From contig NC_020167.2 of the NCBI RefSeq assembly GCF_000224145.3, positions 7,097,260-7,161,259 of the forward strand: 64,000 nucleotides of DNA, given 5' to 3'. This DNA comes from Ciona intestinalis. Lineage: Eukaryota; Chordata; Ascidiacea; Phlebobranchia; Cionidae. Both the position numbers and the translations under genes were made by a program. A model generated the notes under the pieces. The model searched no databases, had not been told where the DNA came from, and worked only from the letters and a program-made list of their open reading frames with translations. Shown here piece by piece: positions 13,401-31,899 of the stretch (position 1 is its first letter; each line of letters begins with the position of its first letter).

Positions 13401-13829
13401 CAAGGCAGTGGGGCGGCCTCGCTATCCTCGCAGTACAGTATACGACACCGTGCAGAAAAAGCTAGAAGAACGCCGAATTTGTCAGTTGCAACTCAGGTAT
13501 CAAACACAGGCCCAGAAAGAACATCGTCAGACGGAAGTGATGTGTTCTTACACGGTAGCGAGCCACGCGTGTGCTCGACCGTGCATCGCAGCTCGTCAGC
13601 TAAAGTGGTCACGAAACGAGACGACGTAGAACCTCCAGCGAAACGAAGTCTCACTTTGTGCGGGAGAGAGGCGAAAAAACGGGAAGGTTTCGGCTGGAAT
13701 TATAGAAGAGACCGAAGCAAGAGAGGAACCAGTAAAACTGTGCTGCTGTCAGATGGTAGCGTGGTTCCTCGGGACAGCGTTAGTATATCACCCCCACTAC
13801 AACCGGAGTACAAGCTTGCATGGAACTAG
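10434..13829 (+). CDS. Rhodopsin-family G-protein-coupled receptor, cannabinoid/EDG-like
   Basis: Seven-helix plasma-membrane receptor, 487 aa, from exons 10434-10573, 11348-11530, 12293-12901 and 13298-13829. Visible landmarks: N-glycosylation site N3-I-T; TM1 about 19-43; SLATADLLTG in TM2 with D61 (2.50); D107-R108-Y109 at the end of TM3, split by an intron; FICWLPV in TM6; NPIIY in TM7; then a long basic Ser/Arg-rich C-tail of about 160 residues. The TM3 cysteine (3.25, here R83) is absent, as in cannabinoid, S1P and LPA receptors, and RLAKTLV...ICWLP...VYDV closely recalls cannabinoid receptors. Loop 2 has six cysteines (152, 157, 159, 165, 167, 172). Ligand unknown; a tunicate cannabinoid-type receptor or a relative is my best guess. 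Introns hold MITE and SINE copies. Confidence 0.88.
10664..10836 (-). mobile_element. Palindromic MITE, copy 8 (decayed)
   Basis: Left end TAGTACTATGGGGAAAGATA and the internal ACCAAATAGGACGA block are clear; the right terminal repeat is lost. Lies in GPCR coding intron 1. Confidence 0.65.
11121..11303 (+). mobile_element. Palindromic MITE, copy 9
   Basis: TAGTAGGGTGGGGGAAGATT to CCCCACTCTACTATA, 45 bases upstream of GPCR exon 2, in the same intron as copy 8. Confidence 0.8.
12100..12235 (+). repeat. SINE 3-prime fragment in GPCR intron 2
   Basis: Shares the 3-prime part of the SINE: GCACGAGTTGTATGAAACAG, CGTGTTTTAACGACTGTCGT and a final TTACATACATTCAGTCATT. Confidence 0.6.
12933..13092 (+). 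mobile_element. Palindromic MITE, copy 10
   Basis: ATATAGTAGGGTGGGGGAGA to CATCTTCCCCACTCTACTAT, in GPCR coding intron 3, with the central block shortened. Confidence 0.8.
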
Positions 13830-14369
13830 AACTAATACAACACCGAACTTTTATCTATCACTTCGAAAACGATAGCCATGGTCATGTTATTTAAAGAACG
13901 AAGAGAAGGGAATCAACAACAAAACACCAGTTGTTAAAACACGCTATGGATAAAAGGTGTGGAAAGGGTGTCAGTTAATAAGCGTGGCTATTGCACCCAA
14001 CTAATGTATACCTGGACCGCTACCGTTAACAATACATGGTGTGGTGATTATCGTTGCGGCATCTGTACTGAGCGTAGTAGGCCTATAGCTTATTTTGTGC
14101 CGAAACGAATCTTATACCGAATTTCCTACACAAATTTGTAAGCATTTTTCGAGCCGAATACGAATCAAACTTTTAATTCAGTCAATATGTGAAATTAGAG
14201 CGGCGTTTTTCAATGGGTTGTAACGCACGCATATTTTTTACGCGTCTGAGTGTGATGCGGTGTCGCGGCACCGGTCGCACAAAGGACTTAATGGGCTTTC
14301 CGGGTGTTGGGGTAATGGACCAAATCTGGCCTAAATCCCAGGTCCTTTTCAAAGACCTCACCCATAAAG

Positions 14370-14375
14370 AATAAA
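14370..14375 (+). other. Candidate polyadenylation signal, GPCR
   Basis: AATAAA 540 bases after the GPCR stop codon, followed by a second AATAAA; the first such signal downstream. Confidence 0.4.
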
Positions 14376-14399
14376 AAAAAATAAAGGCACGCATAGCTG

Positions 14400-15160
14400 A
14401 TTTGTTGCTTACCGTTTGTACAGTTCATTCCGTGGCAATATGTTACAATATAAAGTTGATATATATTTTATTATATAGTAAAAGTTAGCTACAACATAAT
14501 ACAGTCACTTTAAATCTACTACAAAAGTATTTAAGTGTTTAAAACTGGCAAAAGTATTTAGATGTTTAAAACTGGATTTTTTCAAAACTTTATTCGTTTT
14601 AGTTTCGATTTTGAAGAAAAATAGCTTGGAACTTGGCGAACACGACAAAATGCAAAACTAAAAAAGACTGCATCTAGCTTTACTATTAAAAACGAGGGAG
14701 CCATAAACAGGCTACAGAAATAAGGATCTATAAATTTTCACATACTGGTCAAATATGTACAGATATATTCGTTTTATGTGTGAGATGCGTTGTGAAAAAT
14801 CACGTTTCGATATAAAAATAAATAAAAATTTTGAACTGTAAAAATTTTGAACAGATTTTAAAAATCATTCAATTTTGAAGCAAATTGTTTTGTTTGGAAC
14901 TTACAGTGATATATAACTACAAATTGCAGCTACTTTGGATAAAACGAAAAAAAAATGAAACCGCTTCTAAATAATGTTGAGAAATAGTCAGATATAGAAA
15001 TTAGTGTTAGCAGTTATGCCCAAAAGATTTTGGAGCGTTTAACAGCAAACAGCAAGGGTGACCAACAATATTTGTTGGTGTGTGTATCCTTGGGTACTTA
15101 ATGGACATTGCCCATTAATGGACATTGATCCAACCCATTGGTAACTAATAGCTTATCGAA
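14400..15160. other. AT-rich intergenic spacer
   Basis: Spacer between the convergent GPCR and kinase-kelch genes. Nothing coding or structured is seen apart from a short repeated phrase (AAAAGTATTTAAGTGTTTAA and AAAAGTATTTAGATGTTTAA near 14523-14570). Confidence 0.4.
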
Positions 15161-15164
15161 ATTG

Positions 15165-15300
15165 TCACCCATGCAGCAAAAAAGCAGTTACCAACAAAGT
15201 TATATATACGTGGTAACTCCTAAGCTTGTATGAAATAGACTCCTACGTTATAACGACTTTCGTTGCCCCGCTATGTGAGGATAACTAAATGTCATTGATT
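15165..15300 (+). repeat. SINE 3-prime fragment
   Basis: Contains AACAAAGTTATATATACGTG, the GGTAACTCCTAAGCTTGTAT block, and ATAACGACTTTCGTTGCCCC with GAGGATAA, in plus orientation. Confidence 0.6.
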
Positions 15301-15394
15301 GGAAAGTACAATCCAGTTATATAAAAGTGCATGCAGATTATAATCATGGTTTATGTTTTATGCATAATCATGATTAGATTAATCCAAGATAGCT

Positions 15395-18300
15395 TTAAGC
15401 AACAACTGTATGACCAGATAAGTTGTAATCTACCATCATATCTACTTCCCACTTGACCTTGTTTTTACTCAAGTCCAATTTTTCAATTGAACGCAGTGAA
15501 CTTCGCTGCGTATTTTCTCCAAAACTAAACACAGTGTATTGTGTGAGGCAGGTATACATGAACTTCAGTGTAGCAAAGAAAAATATGGAAAGGTTTTTCA
15601 CATTTTAAAGTTTTTTTTTTTGAACAATTTTGAACGGTGTATTATTTTATTTTTTATTATATATTTATCAAATTATTACTTTTATCGCATTGAGTTGTTT
15701 TCTGTTTATTTAGGCCTACACATTGTATGTTAAATTTTTATTAATCGGTTGCTTTTAATTAATTCTATTGTAATTTTTGGTAAAATATTCATTTTGTGCG
15801 TATTTTAATCAACAGTTACATAACAAAATAAAACATTTCTACTCACCCCCCAATTGCATATACAGTGTTATCAATAACACCAGCAGAAAATGAACATCTT
15901 TGGTACTCCATTGAGCTGTGGGTGTCCCATTTCTGTTCTTTTAGGTTAAACGATAAAACTGTGTTCGTAATCTTCATCACTTTTAACTTTCCTTCTCCAG
16001 TGGATACAATACCCCCTGTGGTATATATACATATGAATGAATGAATGAAACTTACTTTATCCTCGCGTGGCTGGAAAACGACAGTCGTTATCACACGGGT
16101 TTAACACCTCGTGCCAGCTTACGAGTTACCATGTATGTTACTTTGTGGGTGATTATTTNCTGGGGGGATTTTTTCATTTTTTTTTATGTATGGCTGATAA
16201 TTTGGACAANNNNNNNNNNNNNNNNNNNNNNNNNNNNNNNNNNNNNNNNNNNNNNNNNNCAATGGTAGCAGCGACGAGCCTTGAACCCATTACTTAATGG
16301 TTACAGGCAGGCGCGCTAACCACTACGCCACGGCGCCGGGTGAATATTCTGTTACTACTGCTACCAGGCATAATGTAAATAATCTTTTAATGGCTCATCT
16401 GGTATGAAAAAGCGCAGTGTATTTTAAGACGCTTGACATTCCCTGACAAAGTCTTGCCGGATGACATTTTTTCATACCAGATGAGCCGTTGAAGATTATT
16501 TAAATGTACCTATTTTTTTGGCCTTATTACCTGAATGGATACAAGACTTGTTAAGGTGGTTAGAGGGTATTGGGTTAAAAACCAGAGGTCAGAAGATACT
16601 GGGTTCACATTTAATTGCTTCTACTACGTTTAGGTGAATAAGACTTGGTTATTACTTCAACCCAGTGGTTCACTAATGGCCTAATGGGTTATACAAATTG
16701 GGTATTATTGGAAAAAAATCCTACAAAACTGTATGATGATGTAGAGTCCTTTGAATTGCCTACTGTGTGAGTAAAATGATACAACAACTAATCATATTGT
16801 TTAAAACTACTAACCTAAAAGTAGGACATGTTCATCTAAACAGACCAAAGCCATTTCACTGCGTTTTTCTGGCATAGGTTTGTCATAAGGTGTCACAGTT
16901 TTGTTTCCAGGATGGAAGAGGTCTGCAGTGTCTAGTGGTTCTCCTTTGTAGTTTTTGCCACCAAAGCAAGCAATGAATTCTGTTTCAAGAATTATAATAA
17001 GCAATTAAACAAAATTATCCATTTCATCATTTAAAAAATTATCCATTTAATCATTATCCAGGAATGTGCAACTTTGGTTAGAGTGCACAACTCTGACCAG
17101 AAGATACAGGTTCAAGGCTTGAAACAACCACCATTGTGTGCGTGTATGTTCTTTGGCAAAACAACAATTGCTCCAACGCAGAAGCCCATAATGGGTTGTC
17201 TTAATCCCCCATACATAAAAATAACCCACAAAGTTGCATACATGGTAACTCATGATTGGGCACGAGGTGTATGAAACAGAACACCTGTGTTATAACCACT
17301 GTCCGTACAATTTCATGTGCGCAAAATAATCTATAGTATTCATTCAATCCTGTAATAGTGTAAGCACCTTCATGAAGAGAAAACACAACATGTCCATATC
17401 TTCTCTCAGTCAACTTTTGTTTCAACATCGTCCACTCGTTGGTGAGTACATCGTAAACCTCAATTGAGTTCAATATTTCATCTTTTTCATTCTTTCCACC
17501 AAACATGTAAACTTTTCCTGTAAAAAAAAACATGGAAAATTAGATTCAAACTAACATGTTTGGCAACGGCAGTCATTGTAACACTGTGTTATATTTTATA
17601 CACCTCGTGCCCTCTTACGAGTTACCACAGATGTATTTTACTTTAAATGTGAGGAGTTTTGGCTTATAAAGTGTCTTGCCAAACCACACATCCACAACAT
17701 GGTAGCAGCATTCAGCATTGAATGTGTGCCATTAGGGCAAGCACTCTCAGCACCATAAATAAAATAAAACATAAAATAACATGAATTTATTTGAGAGTAT
17801 TAGGGGTTAGGGTTTTCGAATATATAGTGTCTGTTCCAAGCATACTCATACATCCAAAAATAGTAGCAGCATTGGACATTAAACATGGTACCTTGTAGTT
17901 AAGATGCAAACACTCCAACTAAGCACCTTACCATGATGCCAATCTGTATCATGGTCCAAGACTCCAAGTATGGTGCAAGAAATAAAATGAAATAAAAAAG
18001 ATAAAACATAATATATAAAAAGATAAATATCAAAAATAAAATCAAATATAAAAGATAGATCACCCTTCAATACAGTTGCAGCTGCCTGATACCTGCACTC
18101 ATGCATCGGGGCAAGACTTTCCCAAGAAGAATTGCTCACACTAAGATCAAGGCACTCGACTGTGTTAAGTGCGTGAGCACCCATCACACCACCAAACACA
18201 CATAGTTTACTTCCAAGTTGCAGGGCAACACACTCACATCGTTTCTGTGTTAATTTCTGACAACAAGAAATTTAGACTTTATATTATGAATGAATGTATC

Positions 18301-21300
18301 TTACTTTATGCTTGCAGGGTAGGAAACGACAGTTGTTATAACAAGGGTGTTATGACAGTCGTTATAACAAGGGGGCTGTTAAACTAAGTTGGTCACCACA
18401 TCCTATCCATACCCACTATAGCTTGGTGTGTTACCAACTGTAATATGAAACCAACTTTATTAAAGTCTTATGCTTCACCGTAAATTCTTTCAGCCGCCTG
18501 AGGTTAGGTGTAAATTTGAACACTTGTTTTATCACATTAGATGCGTGACCACCAACCATGAAAAGTGAGCTCTTTAGTTCTGCACAAAAAAATTAAATTT
18601 TAAAGTACACAAGGAGTAGGCTATTGATATAAATACAAAAAAACAGAAAACAACTGCTGTAAATACCTGATATTTGTGAGTCTGTAAGTTTTCTCTGTGG
18701 TCCAGAGCTTGCTGTGGTTGGCGTTGGTGGTACAAACGGCGCATCTAAGAATGCTTTAATTATTACTTTAAACATGTTTATAATTTATTGGTGGCCTTAA
18801 AAAGGATTGTTAGGTTTTTGAATAAGGTTAACTCATTTTTGAACTAAACTGCAACAGATTTATGTTCCACGCAATTAAAAATTACCGAAGCACTTTTCTA
18901 TTTTCTAATAATAAAAATCTAAAAACAAAACATATAATTTGACACTTCTTTGTTCCTAACTTATGCATTTATATGAAAACAAACAGATAAAAATTAACAT
19001 GAAACACAAAATAACAAACAACAAAAACAAACCTTCTTGGTATCTGGGCGGAAGGTTATCATCTATAAAAAGAAACATAGTTTTTAGAATAATAAAAATA
19101 CTACAATTTGAAACATAACGCCAAGTTGTCGGTAACAGTTTGCTACAAATATTTGTAATTGCAGTTCTGGTTATAGTACAAAAATTGTAATTTATTTTAC
19201 CAGATTACTTTTTTACATCATATTCATAACATTATGTTTTGTTTATCTTTTCTATTAGAAGAACAAGAATTAAATTTATTCAAGAGAGCAAAGTGATTAG
19301 AATTAACAGCAGCAAAACAACAGTCATTATAACACTTTATGGAAAATAATGGAAAAGCATTGGTTAAAAAGCATGGGTGTTACATAGCAATTCGTTTTAT
19401 TTAAATATTTGTTAAAAAGCACCGCTGTTGGGTTTAGGGTCGTGCAAATATTTAATTAAAATGAAAAAAAAGGAATTGAGACTAAGCAGCAATATTAGTG
19501 TTAATACTTAAAATTTAACCTTACCAATAACAGTATCATAAGGAGAACTGAACAACTTTAATGGAATCTGGTGTGCTTTCTTTGTAGGGGCAGGAAGAGA
19601 TTTTTTTTTCTCTTCAATTATCTCTTTAACGTGGCAAGCAATATCCACCTCATTTTCACCATTAAGTTGAATAAGTTCTTTCACAGCTGCCAATGCTAAA
19701 CAGTAAAGTAAAGTGTTTTGAACTTAATTCAACCATATGTTAAAAATTGTATGGCATAACCATTAAAATAAAAACACAGTTTAGAATGTTCGAACTTATT
19801 CTTTTCTATTTGCAAACTTTAAAAGTATGACCTTGTTAGCAAAACACAGTAGTATAATGATCAACTTTCTGGATAACACAAATTTATTATTAATGAACTG
19901 AAGTTTACACTATCTTTCAAATACCATTTTATATAAATGACTGAAAGTAGAATTTGATCAAGCATCAAATGTTAATAATGTTAATATACCTTGCTTGGAA
20001 GTGATTCTTTCTTTGGGGTTTTTATACCAACACTTCTCCAACACTTTTGTTAATTTCTCTAAAATTTCACCCTCCTTGACTGTGAAGGCGTCTTTATTTT
20101 CATCCAGATATTCTTCGAATTTGTCTTGGGGTGTGGGATGCACTCCTTGTTGGATTAGTTGAGTTATCATTTTAGGATCCACCTTGGCTCCTTCCCATGG
20201 GTGTTGACGGGTTGCTACTTCATATGCTAGACTTCCAAAGCTAAAAATGATATAAATTAAAATTGATACAAGCATTAGTAAATATGTTAACAGCTAGATT
20301 TTAACGTTAAAATCCCCACAGATTGAATGACTTTATATGTTTCTTTTAAAGATACCTGAACATGTCAGAAGATGGTTTCTTCACAGCCAGGCATTTTTTC
20401 AATACTTCTGAAGCAACATATGCAAGTGTGTGTCCTAAACCTTGACCTTGTGGATTACTGTTGGAAGTAGTATGACAACTTGCTTGAGTAGACAGTATAA
20501 ACTCTGCAGTGCCAAAATCAGCAATCTTGGCATGAAGCTGTTCATCCAGAAGAATATTCTCAGGTTTTATATCTCCATGAGTGCAACCCTTTTTATAGCC
20601 ATGCAAATAAACAAGGCCCTCGCATACCTCATGCAAGATTCTTAGCCTTAAGCCCCACTTCAATTCCCTTTTCTCTATATCTTCTGTGGAATTAGTCCTG
20701 AGTTCACTTTCCAACAAACCTTGTAGGTTACCATGCTCCATGTATTCCACCACCAAACCCAAATTAACTTTTTCCCCAGTAGACCAACGAACGGACTCAA
20801 GAAATTTGATAATATTCTTATGATCAAACTTTGTTAGGAAATCAGCTTCTCTTTCAATCCTGTTTGGTTAAAATAGGTAATAACTTATATTTTCCATAAG
20901 AGCAAATGTAAATTAATTTATCCTTGTGTGGTGGGAAAACTTTATAATGCAGGTATTCTGTTTCATACACCTTGTGCCCGCTTACGAGTTACCATGCATA
21001 TAACTTTGTGGGTATTTGTTTTTATGTGTGGCCGAAATTTTAGACAACCCATTTGTGCCCACTGGGTTGGAGCAATTGTCGTTAAGTGTCTTGCGCAAGG
21101 ACACATGCGAACACAATGGTAGAAGGCTAGCAGCGACAAGCCTTGAACCCCTTAGCCTTAGCCGGTAATAGTAAGGGGTTATTGGTTATAGAGGTTAGTA
21201 GTTATGGGTTAGTGGTTAACAGATAAGGTAGGGGGGTTTCTTCACTGGCACCCATACACATATAATAGTTTAATTAGTTTTAAACTGAATAAACTAATTT

Positions 21301-21487
21301 GTATGTATGCTATAAACACTTACTTTTCAAAAAATTCTTCAGAAGGACGGATCTTAACATCCACCAATGTACATTTCACGGCAACCTTGCCACGAGTTTT
21401 ATGATGACAAAGTCGAACGACTCCGTATCCACCGCTGCCGATTCTGCTCTCATGACGGTTTGAAGTATATTTATCAATAGCATCCAT
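15395..21487 (-). CDS. Protein kinase fused to kelch repeats
   Basis: 701 aa in 12 exons: 21487-21324, 20859-20356, 20240-19990, 19695-19525, 19062-19033, 18744-18667, 18579-18479, 18256-18064, 17517-17368, 16979-16815, 16015-15847, 15524-15395. Residues 1-306 are a kinase domain: glycine loop GSGGYGVV (17-24), VAVK with K38, probable helix-C E59, catalytic H149-G150-D151 (Gly replaces the usual Arg), K153, N156, D169-F170-G171, and a C-lobe ending CWYKNPKERIT. Residues about 307-399 are a low-complexity linker. Residues about 400-701 hold about six kelch motifs with FGG/VGG doublets, one per exon, enough for a beta-propeller. No BTB, BACK, death or membrane segment is seen. An in-frame TAG lies upstream of the chosen ATG. 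The kinase resembles the RIPK/TKL group; target unknown. Introns carry several SINE pieces and the 50-N gap. Confidence 0.88.
16027..16342 (-). repeat. Full-length tRNA-derived SINE (with assembly gap)
   Basis: Minus-strand copy: ATTC-repeat tail at the left (ATGAATGAATGAATGAAACT) and tRNA-like head at the right, with B-box GGGTTCAAGGCTCGTCG and A-box GGCGTAGTGG read on the minus strand. Single N at 16159 and 50 Ns at 16210-16259 fall inside. Its tail lies against the acceptor of kinase-kelch exon 11. Confidence 0.85.
16210..16259. other. Assembly gap (50 N)
   Basis: Run of N inside the SINE copy; it does not touch a predicted exon. Confidence 0.99.
16365..16510. mobile_element. Second palindromic MITE family
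   Basis: Inverted ends AATGGCTCATCTGGTATGAA and TTCATACCAGATGAGCCGTT enclose about 60 bases (ACGCTTGACATTCCCTGACA). Related ends occur at 42840-43020 and 53205-53290, the former sharing the flank CATAATGTAAATAAT in inverted form. Distinct in sequence from the TAGTAGGGTGGG family. Confidence 0.75.
17056..17312 (+). repeat. SINE copy, diverged
   Basis: Plus-strand copy with B-box-like GGTTCAAGGCTTGAA, AACAATTGCTCCAACGCAGA, AATGGGTTGTCTTAATC, ACATGGTAACTCATGATTGG and GCACGAGGTGTATGAAACAG blocks, in the intron between kelch exons 9 and 10. Confidence 0.75.
17563..17780 (-). repeat. SINE copy, decayed
   Basis: Blocks ACGGCAGTCATTGTAACAC, ACACCTCGTGCCCTCTTACG and AGTTACCACAGATGTAT follow the family order in minus orientation; the tRNA head is degraded. 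Confidence 0.55.
18284..18400 (-). repeat. SINE fragment with internal duplication
   Basis: ATGAATGAATGTATCTTACT tail plus GACAGTTGTTATAACAAGGG; the latter block is repeated as GACAGTCGTTATAACAAGGG 26 bases later. Confidence 0.6.
20915..21150 (-). repeat. SINE copy
   Basis: Minus copy in kinase-kelch intron 1: TTATCCTTGTGTGGTGGGAA, ACACCTTGTGCCCGCTTACG, TTGTCGTTAAGTGTCTTGCG and AGCAGCGACAAGCCTTGAAC (B box on the minus strand). Confidence 0.75.
21150..21245. repeat. G-rich TTAG-type degenerate repeat
   Basis: Series of GGTTA/GTTAGT units ending in AGATAAGGTAGGGGGGTTTC and TTCACTGGCACCC. The same unit series and tail recur at 44585-44710 and 63235-63350, with a short piece at 55455-55485, so this is a dispersed family. 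Confidence 0.5.
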
Positions 21488-22618
21488 ACTGCGCTGTTTT
21501 TTAACAGGTAATCTTGATGTAGTATCACTAGCTTGCTAGATCATCCAAGCTTTTAAACAACACCCACAAGTTAAATCAAATACCGGAAACTCCTAGTCTC
21601 CTACGAATGCGAAACTCGACTTTTCAGCAAGGGTACTTCCCTTATTTAAAATCGAATATTAATTTGATAGGGGTCGCTAGAGCATGTTGAAGTTTATACC
21701 TTTTTTTGGAAACAAAATAGGTAAAAATTGTAATGCATGTATGGGTATAATTCTTAAAACTTTCTATGTACACATCATTATATCGATTAATAAATGGTAT
21801 ATGTGAACTGTGAAGGCTTTTAAATTATGATTAGTACAGTAGCAAAGATTGCATTTATGTGCCTATATCTATTTTAATAGCTTATACAATTGTACATAAA
21901 TCTAAAAATTAGGTATCTGTATTTTAAGAAATCATAGATCTTACACTTTTTGTTTGCCTGCGATTTTGAAAGCATTTTTGTTTACCGTGAGGTGGGGTTA
22001 AAGAGCCACGTAAATAAAACAGCTATTTCGTGTAATATGAAGCAGCCAAAGAGATAAAATGGTTTTAATCTCGTTGGAAGCAGCGGTACATACATCTATA
22101 TCAGAGCCATAGATGTGTTTCTAGGACTCTTATCTATACTACTAACACAATACTATTTAAACGTTGCCATATAAATAAAAACAATAGGAAAACGACATAT
22201 TTAAATTATTAAAGAATTGGTAATAAATGTACTTTTTTATAAATTTGTGTCGTTCTTTCTACAATGTTGCCCACAGTTGGTCTTTACCATGCATGATAAA
22301 AACATTAAAATACATATAACAGATTTGGTTGTAAATGTATTTTTTTTTATTTGTGGTTTTTTCTTGATGGCATTATTACTTGTGTTACAGCCTCATAATA
22401 ATCATATGCGTGTCTGTGAGTCATTTGACTCATTTCAGTAAACAGGAAATACATAAAAAAACACAGAAAATACACGTTTATTTTGTCAATGACATGGCAG
22501 TTTCATCAAATTTTCGTAATGTGTGTAACAATAAGACAAATTTGTTGTTGTTTTGCCAATTAATTCTTAGTACATAATACATGCTTTCAAAATGTGACAG
22601 GGTTTAGTACTTTATTAA

Positions 22619-22885
22619 TAAATAAATAAATAAATGTAACTTATTTACCCTGGTGTGCCAAGAAAACGACAGCCTTTATAACACGGGTGTTCTGTTTGAT
22701 ACACCTTGTGACGCTTACAAGTTACCATGCATGTTACTTTGTGGGTGATTGTTTTTGGGGGATTGTTATAATATTTTTTTATGTATTTTTTTATGTATTA
22801 GTGACCAATGGGTTGGAGCAATTGCCGTTAAGTGTTTTGCCCAAGAACACATACGCCCACAATGATAGCGGCGAAGAGCCCTACT
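22619..22885 (-). repeat. SINE copy
   Basis: AAATAAATAAATAAATGTAA tail, GAAAACGACAGCC, ACACCTTGTGACGCTTACAA, ATTGCCGTTAAGTGTTTTGC and AGCGGCGAAGAGCC in family order, minus orientation. Confidence 0.75.
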
Positions 22886-23124
22886 TTATAATCACTACAT
22901 TTTACCAAAAAATACTTTATAATTACAGAAGTGACGCATACTACGAATGTGTGGCACGATTTTTCACACTCACTGAATACCATCCTTGCTGCACAGCTAA
23001 AATGGGTCGCTCAGACGATGTTATGGCTGTGACAGACCCAAGACTTCGGTAAGTGAACATAAGTGTGCCCTGACTCCATATATTTTTATAATAGTAAAAA
23101 CCCTATTACAATTTAGTACTAGGC

Positions 23125-23312
23125 TATTCAAAAAAATGTAACTTGTTTTATCCTCACCTGGTGGGAAACAGCAGTCGTTGTAACACAGGTGTTCTGTTTC
23201 ATACACTTCGTGGCAGCTTTTGAGTTACCAGGAATGTAACTTTGTGGATGATTGTTTTTTGGAGGGATTTTTTGTTTTGTTTTATGTATGTTTGACAATT
23301 TAGACAACCCAC
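23125..23312 (-). repeat. SINE 3-prime half
   Basis: AAATGTAACTTGTTTTATCC, TGGGAAACAGCAGTCGTTGT, TTCATACACTTCGTGGCAGC and TTTAGACAACCCA blocks; tRNA head missing. Confidence 0.7.
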
Positions 23313-23883
23313 ATATTTAGGTAATTAAACAATGAATTAAGTTATAATTGATATATATATATGCTTTTTATAGAGTATACAAAGTGGCTGGGCTGCGGTT
23401 GGCAGACGCCTCAGTTTGGCCAACAATGTTTTATAACGATTTCCGTTTGGTTGCAAATTTCTTTATTGTTTTTTTTTGTTATTTTATGGGTACCTTTAAA
23501 CACCACGGTTTCTAATCATATTGGTATTCTACTTTTTACAAAGCAATAATCAAGTAGGCCTTCGTACTTTGCTGTGTATAACGCGGTTACTTACGCCGGA
23601 AATTAGGATGTAGTTATTGCATGTCTCGATAACGGATATAATGTTTTACCGTGCAGAACGGGTAGTATAGTAATGACGTAACTGTATCGCTTGCTATGGC
23701 CTCTTACAGAGGTCATTTTCTGAATTAAAATGTATGTTACTACGTCAGAGGCATATACCCTCGGGGATACACTTTGGTCTTGTTATATAAAGTAACAGGG
23801 AGAAAGATATAGAAAGAGAAAAGCAAGAGGAGGCGGGGCCGTACAAGTTAGCTGATTGGTTGAATTACTCAACACACCCACAG

Positions 23884-23903
23884 TGACGTTACACATATAT
23901 AAG
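23884..23903 (+). promoter_or_regulatory. Hexokinase core promoter (TATA box, CRE-like site)
   Basis: TATATAAG at 23896-23903 stands about 310 bases before the hexokinase start codon, with a CRE-like TGACGTTA just upstream and an inverted CCAAT (GATTGG) near 23855. Transcription would start near 23930. The site is inferred from motifs alone. Confidence 0.55.
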
Positions 23904-24211
23904 GCCCGGGTATACGCCTACCATGTCATAGTAGTTTTACTGTCACGTAGTTTGTAGTTTAATTTGTTTGCGAGTTCGAGGTGTACTATGCTGTTAACGC
24001 ACGTACTTTGTTTCAGTATGTTTGCTTTCGGCAAGTTAAAGTATTTTTCAATTAGCGTATGTCGAAGTCTGTGTAATATTAGTAAAGGGCTCGGCGAATT
24101 TCTTGAGTTAAAATATTATTTTAATGTATTTCGGCAGTATAAGATATACAAGCGAACGTAAACTAAGTACTTGCGACTTTACTATTTATTATTACCAAGA
24201 CAACAACAAAA

Positions 24212-31090
<6,879 letters not shown>

Positions 31091-31218
31091 GTGAGCTCAT
31101 AAAATTATCACTTTGCTTGTAAAATTACTGCTAGGCAATAAATATTTAAGCACGTGGACTTGTGACATGAAGATAGAACCTTCATTTCTTATTTATAACA
31201 AAATCTCTTGTTCTACAG
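31091..31218 (+). other. Probable 3-prime UTR intron of hexokinase
   Basis: Donor GTGAGC follows the TAG stop directly; acceptor TTGTTCTACAG ends at 31218. Confidence 0.45.
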
Positions 31219-31877
31219 GTTATTATTTTTGCAAGGAGAACCGGCGTACGTCGCGTTCCAAGTTTAATTGCGACGATTTCGCGTTTTGAGGGCCTTCTAT
31301 ACAATAACGATCATAAAACAGCACTAAGTTCCAACTCGAATAAACAATTCCGTCACCTAAGTTATTATTCTTAAAAATCTTTGCAGTTATCTCTTCTTAC
31401 CTTAACTGCACTTCTTTTAAAACAGGTTCAAATCACCTAAATTAACCAATCTGTACCAGAGCAATGGTACCACCCGTTTCACTGTCAAGATAAAATGTTG
31501 TACTTTAAAAATTGTTCGTGTCTTCGGTATCGACTGTGTTGCTATAAATGTGTCTCACTTGTGCACCAAAACACTTTATTTATTATTATTATTACACATA
31601 TATACACACCGTTTATGCGTGATATACTAACTTTATTTTTTGTATATATAAAATTTTTAATAAATCTTATCAAACAGCAACTTTTCCTAACCCACTTTAT
31701 TCTTCTTCTTATAATGTTTATAATGTTTTATACGCTTGGCCTACTTCCCTATAATATGTGTTATAGTTTTTAACTTAATGGTAGTTCAATTAATTATAAA
31801 TCTGTATACACACGATAATACCACGACAAGTTTTACATTTCTATATGCTGTGCTTCTTTTTACGTGTTGTGTGTATT

Positions 31878-31883
31878 AATAAA
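31878..31883 (+). other. Candidate polyadenylation signal, hexokinase
   Basis: AATAAA in an AT-rich run; an earlier AATAAA at 31137-31142 lies in the predicted UTR intron. Confidence 0.4.
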
Positions 31884-31899
31884 GCAATACAACAGTACA

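Larger units (their letters stand above)
21500..23880. other. Divergent intergenic region
   Basis: Separates the kinase-kelch start (minus) from the hexokinase promoter (plus). Apart from two SINE copies it is AT-rich non-coding sequence; frames at 22217-22577 are low-complexity and unsupported. Confidence 0.4.
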
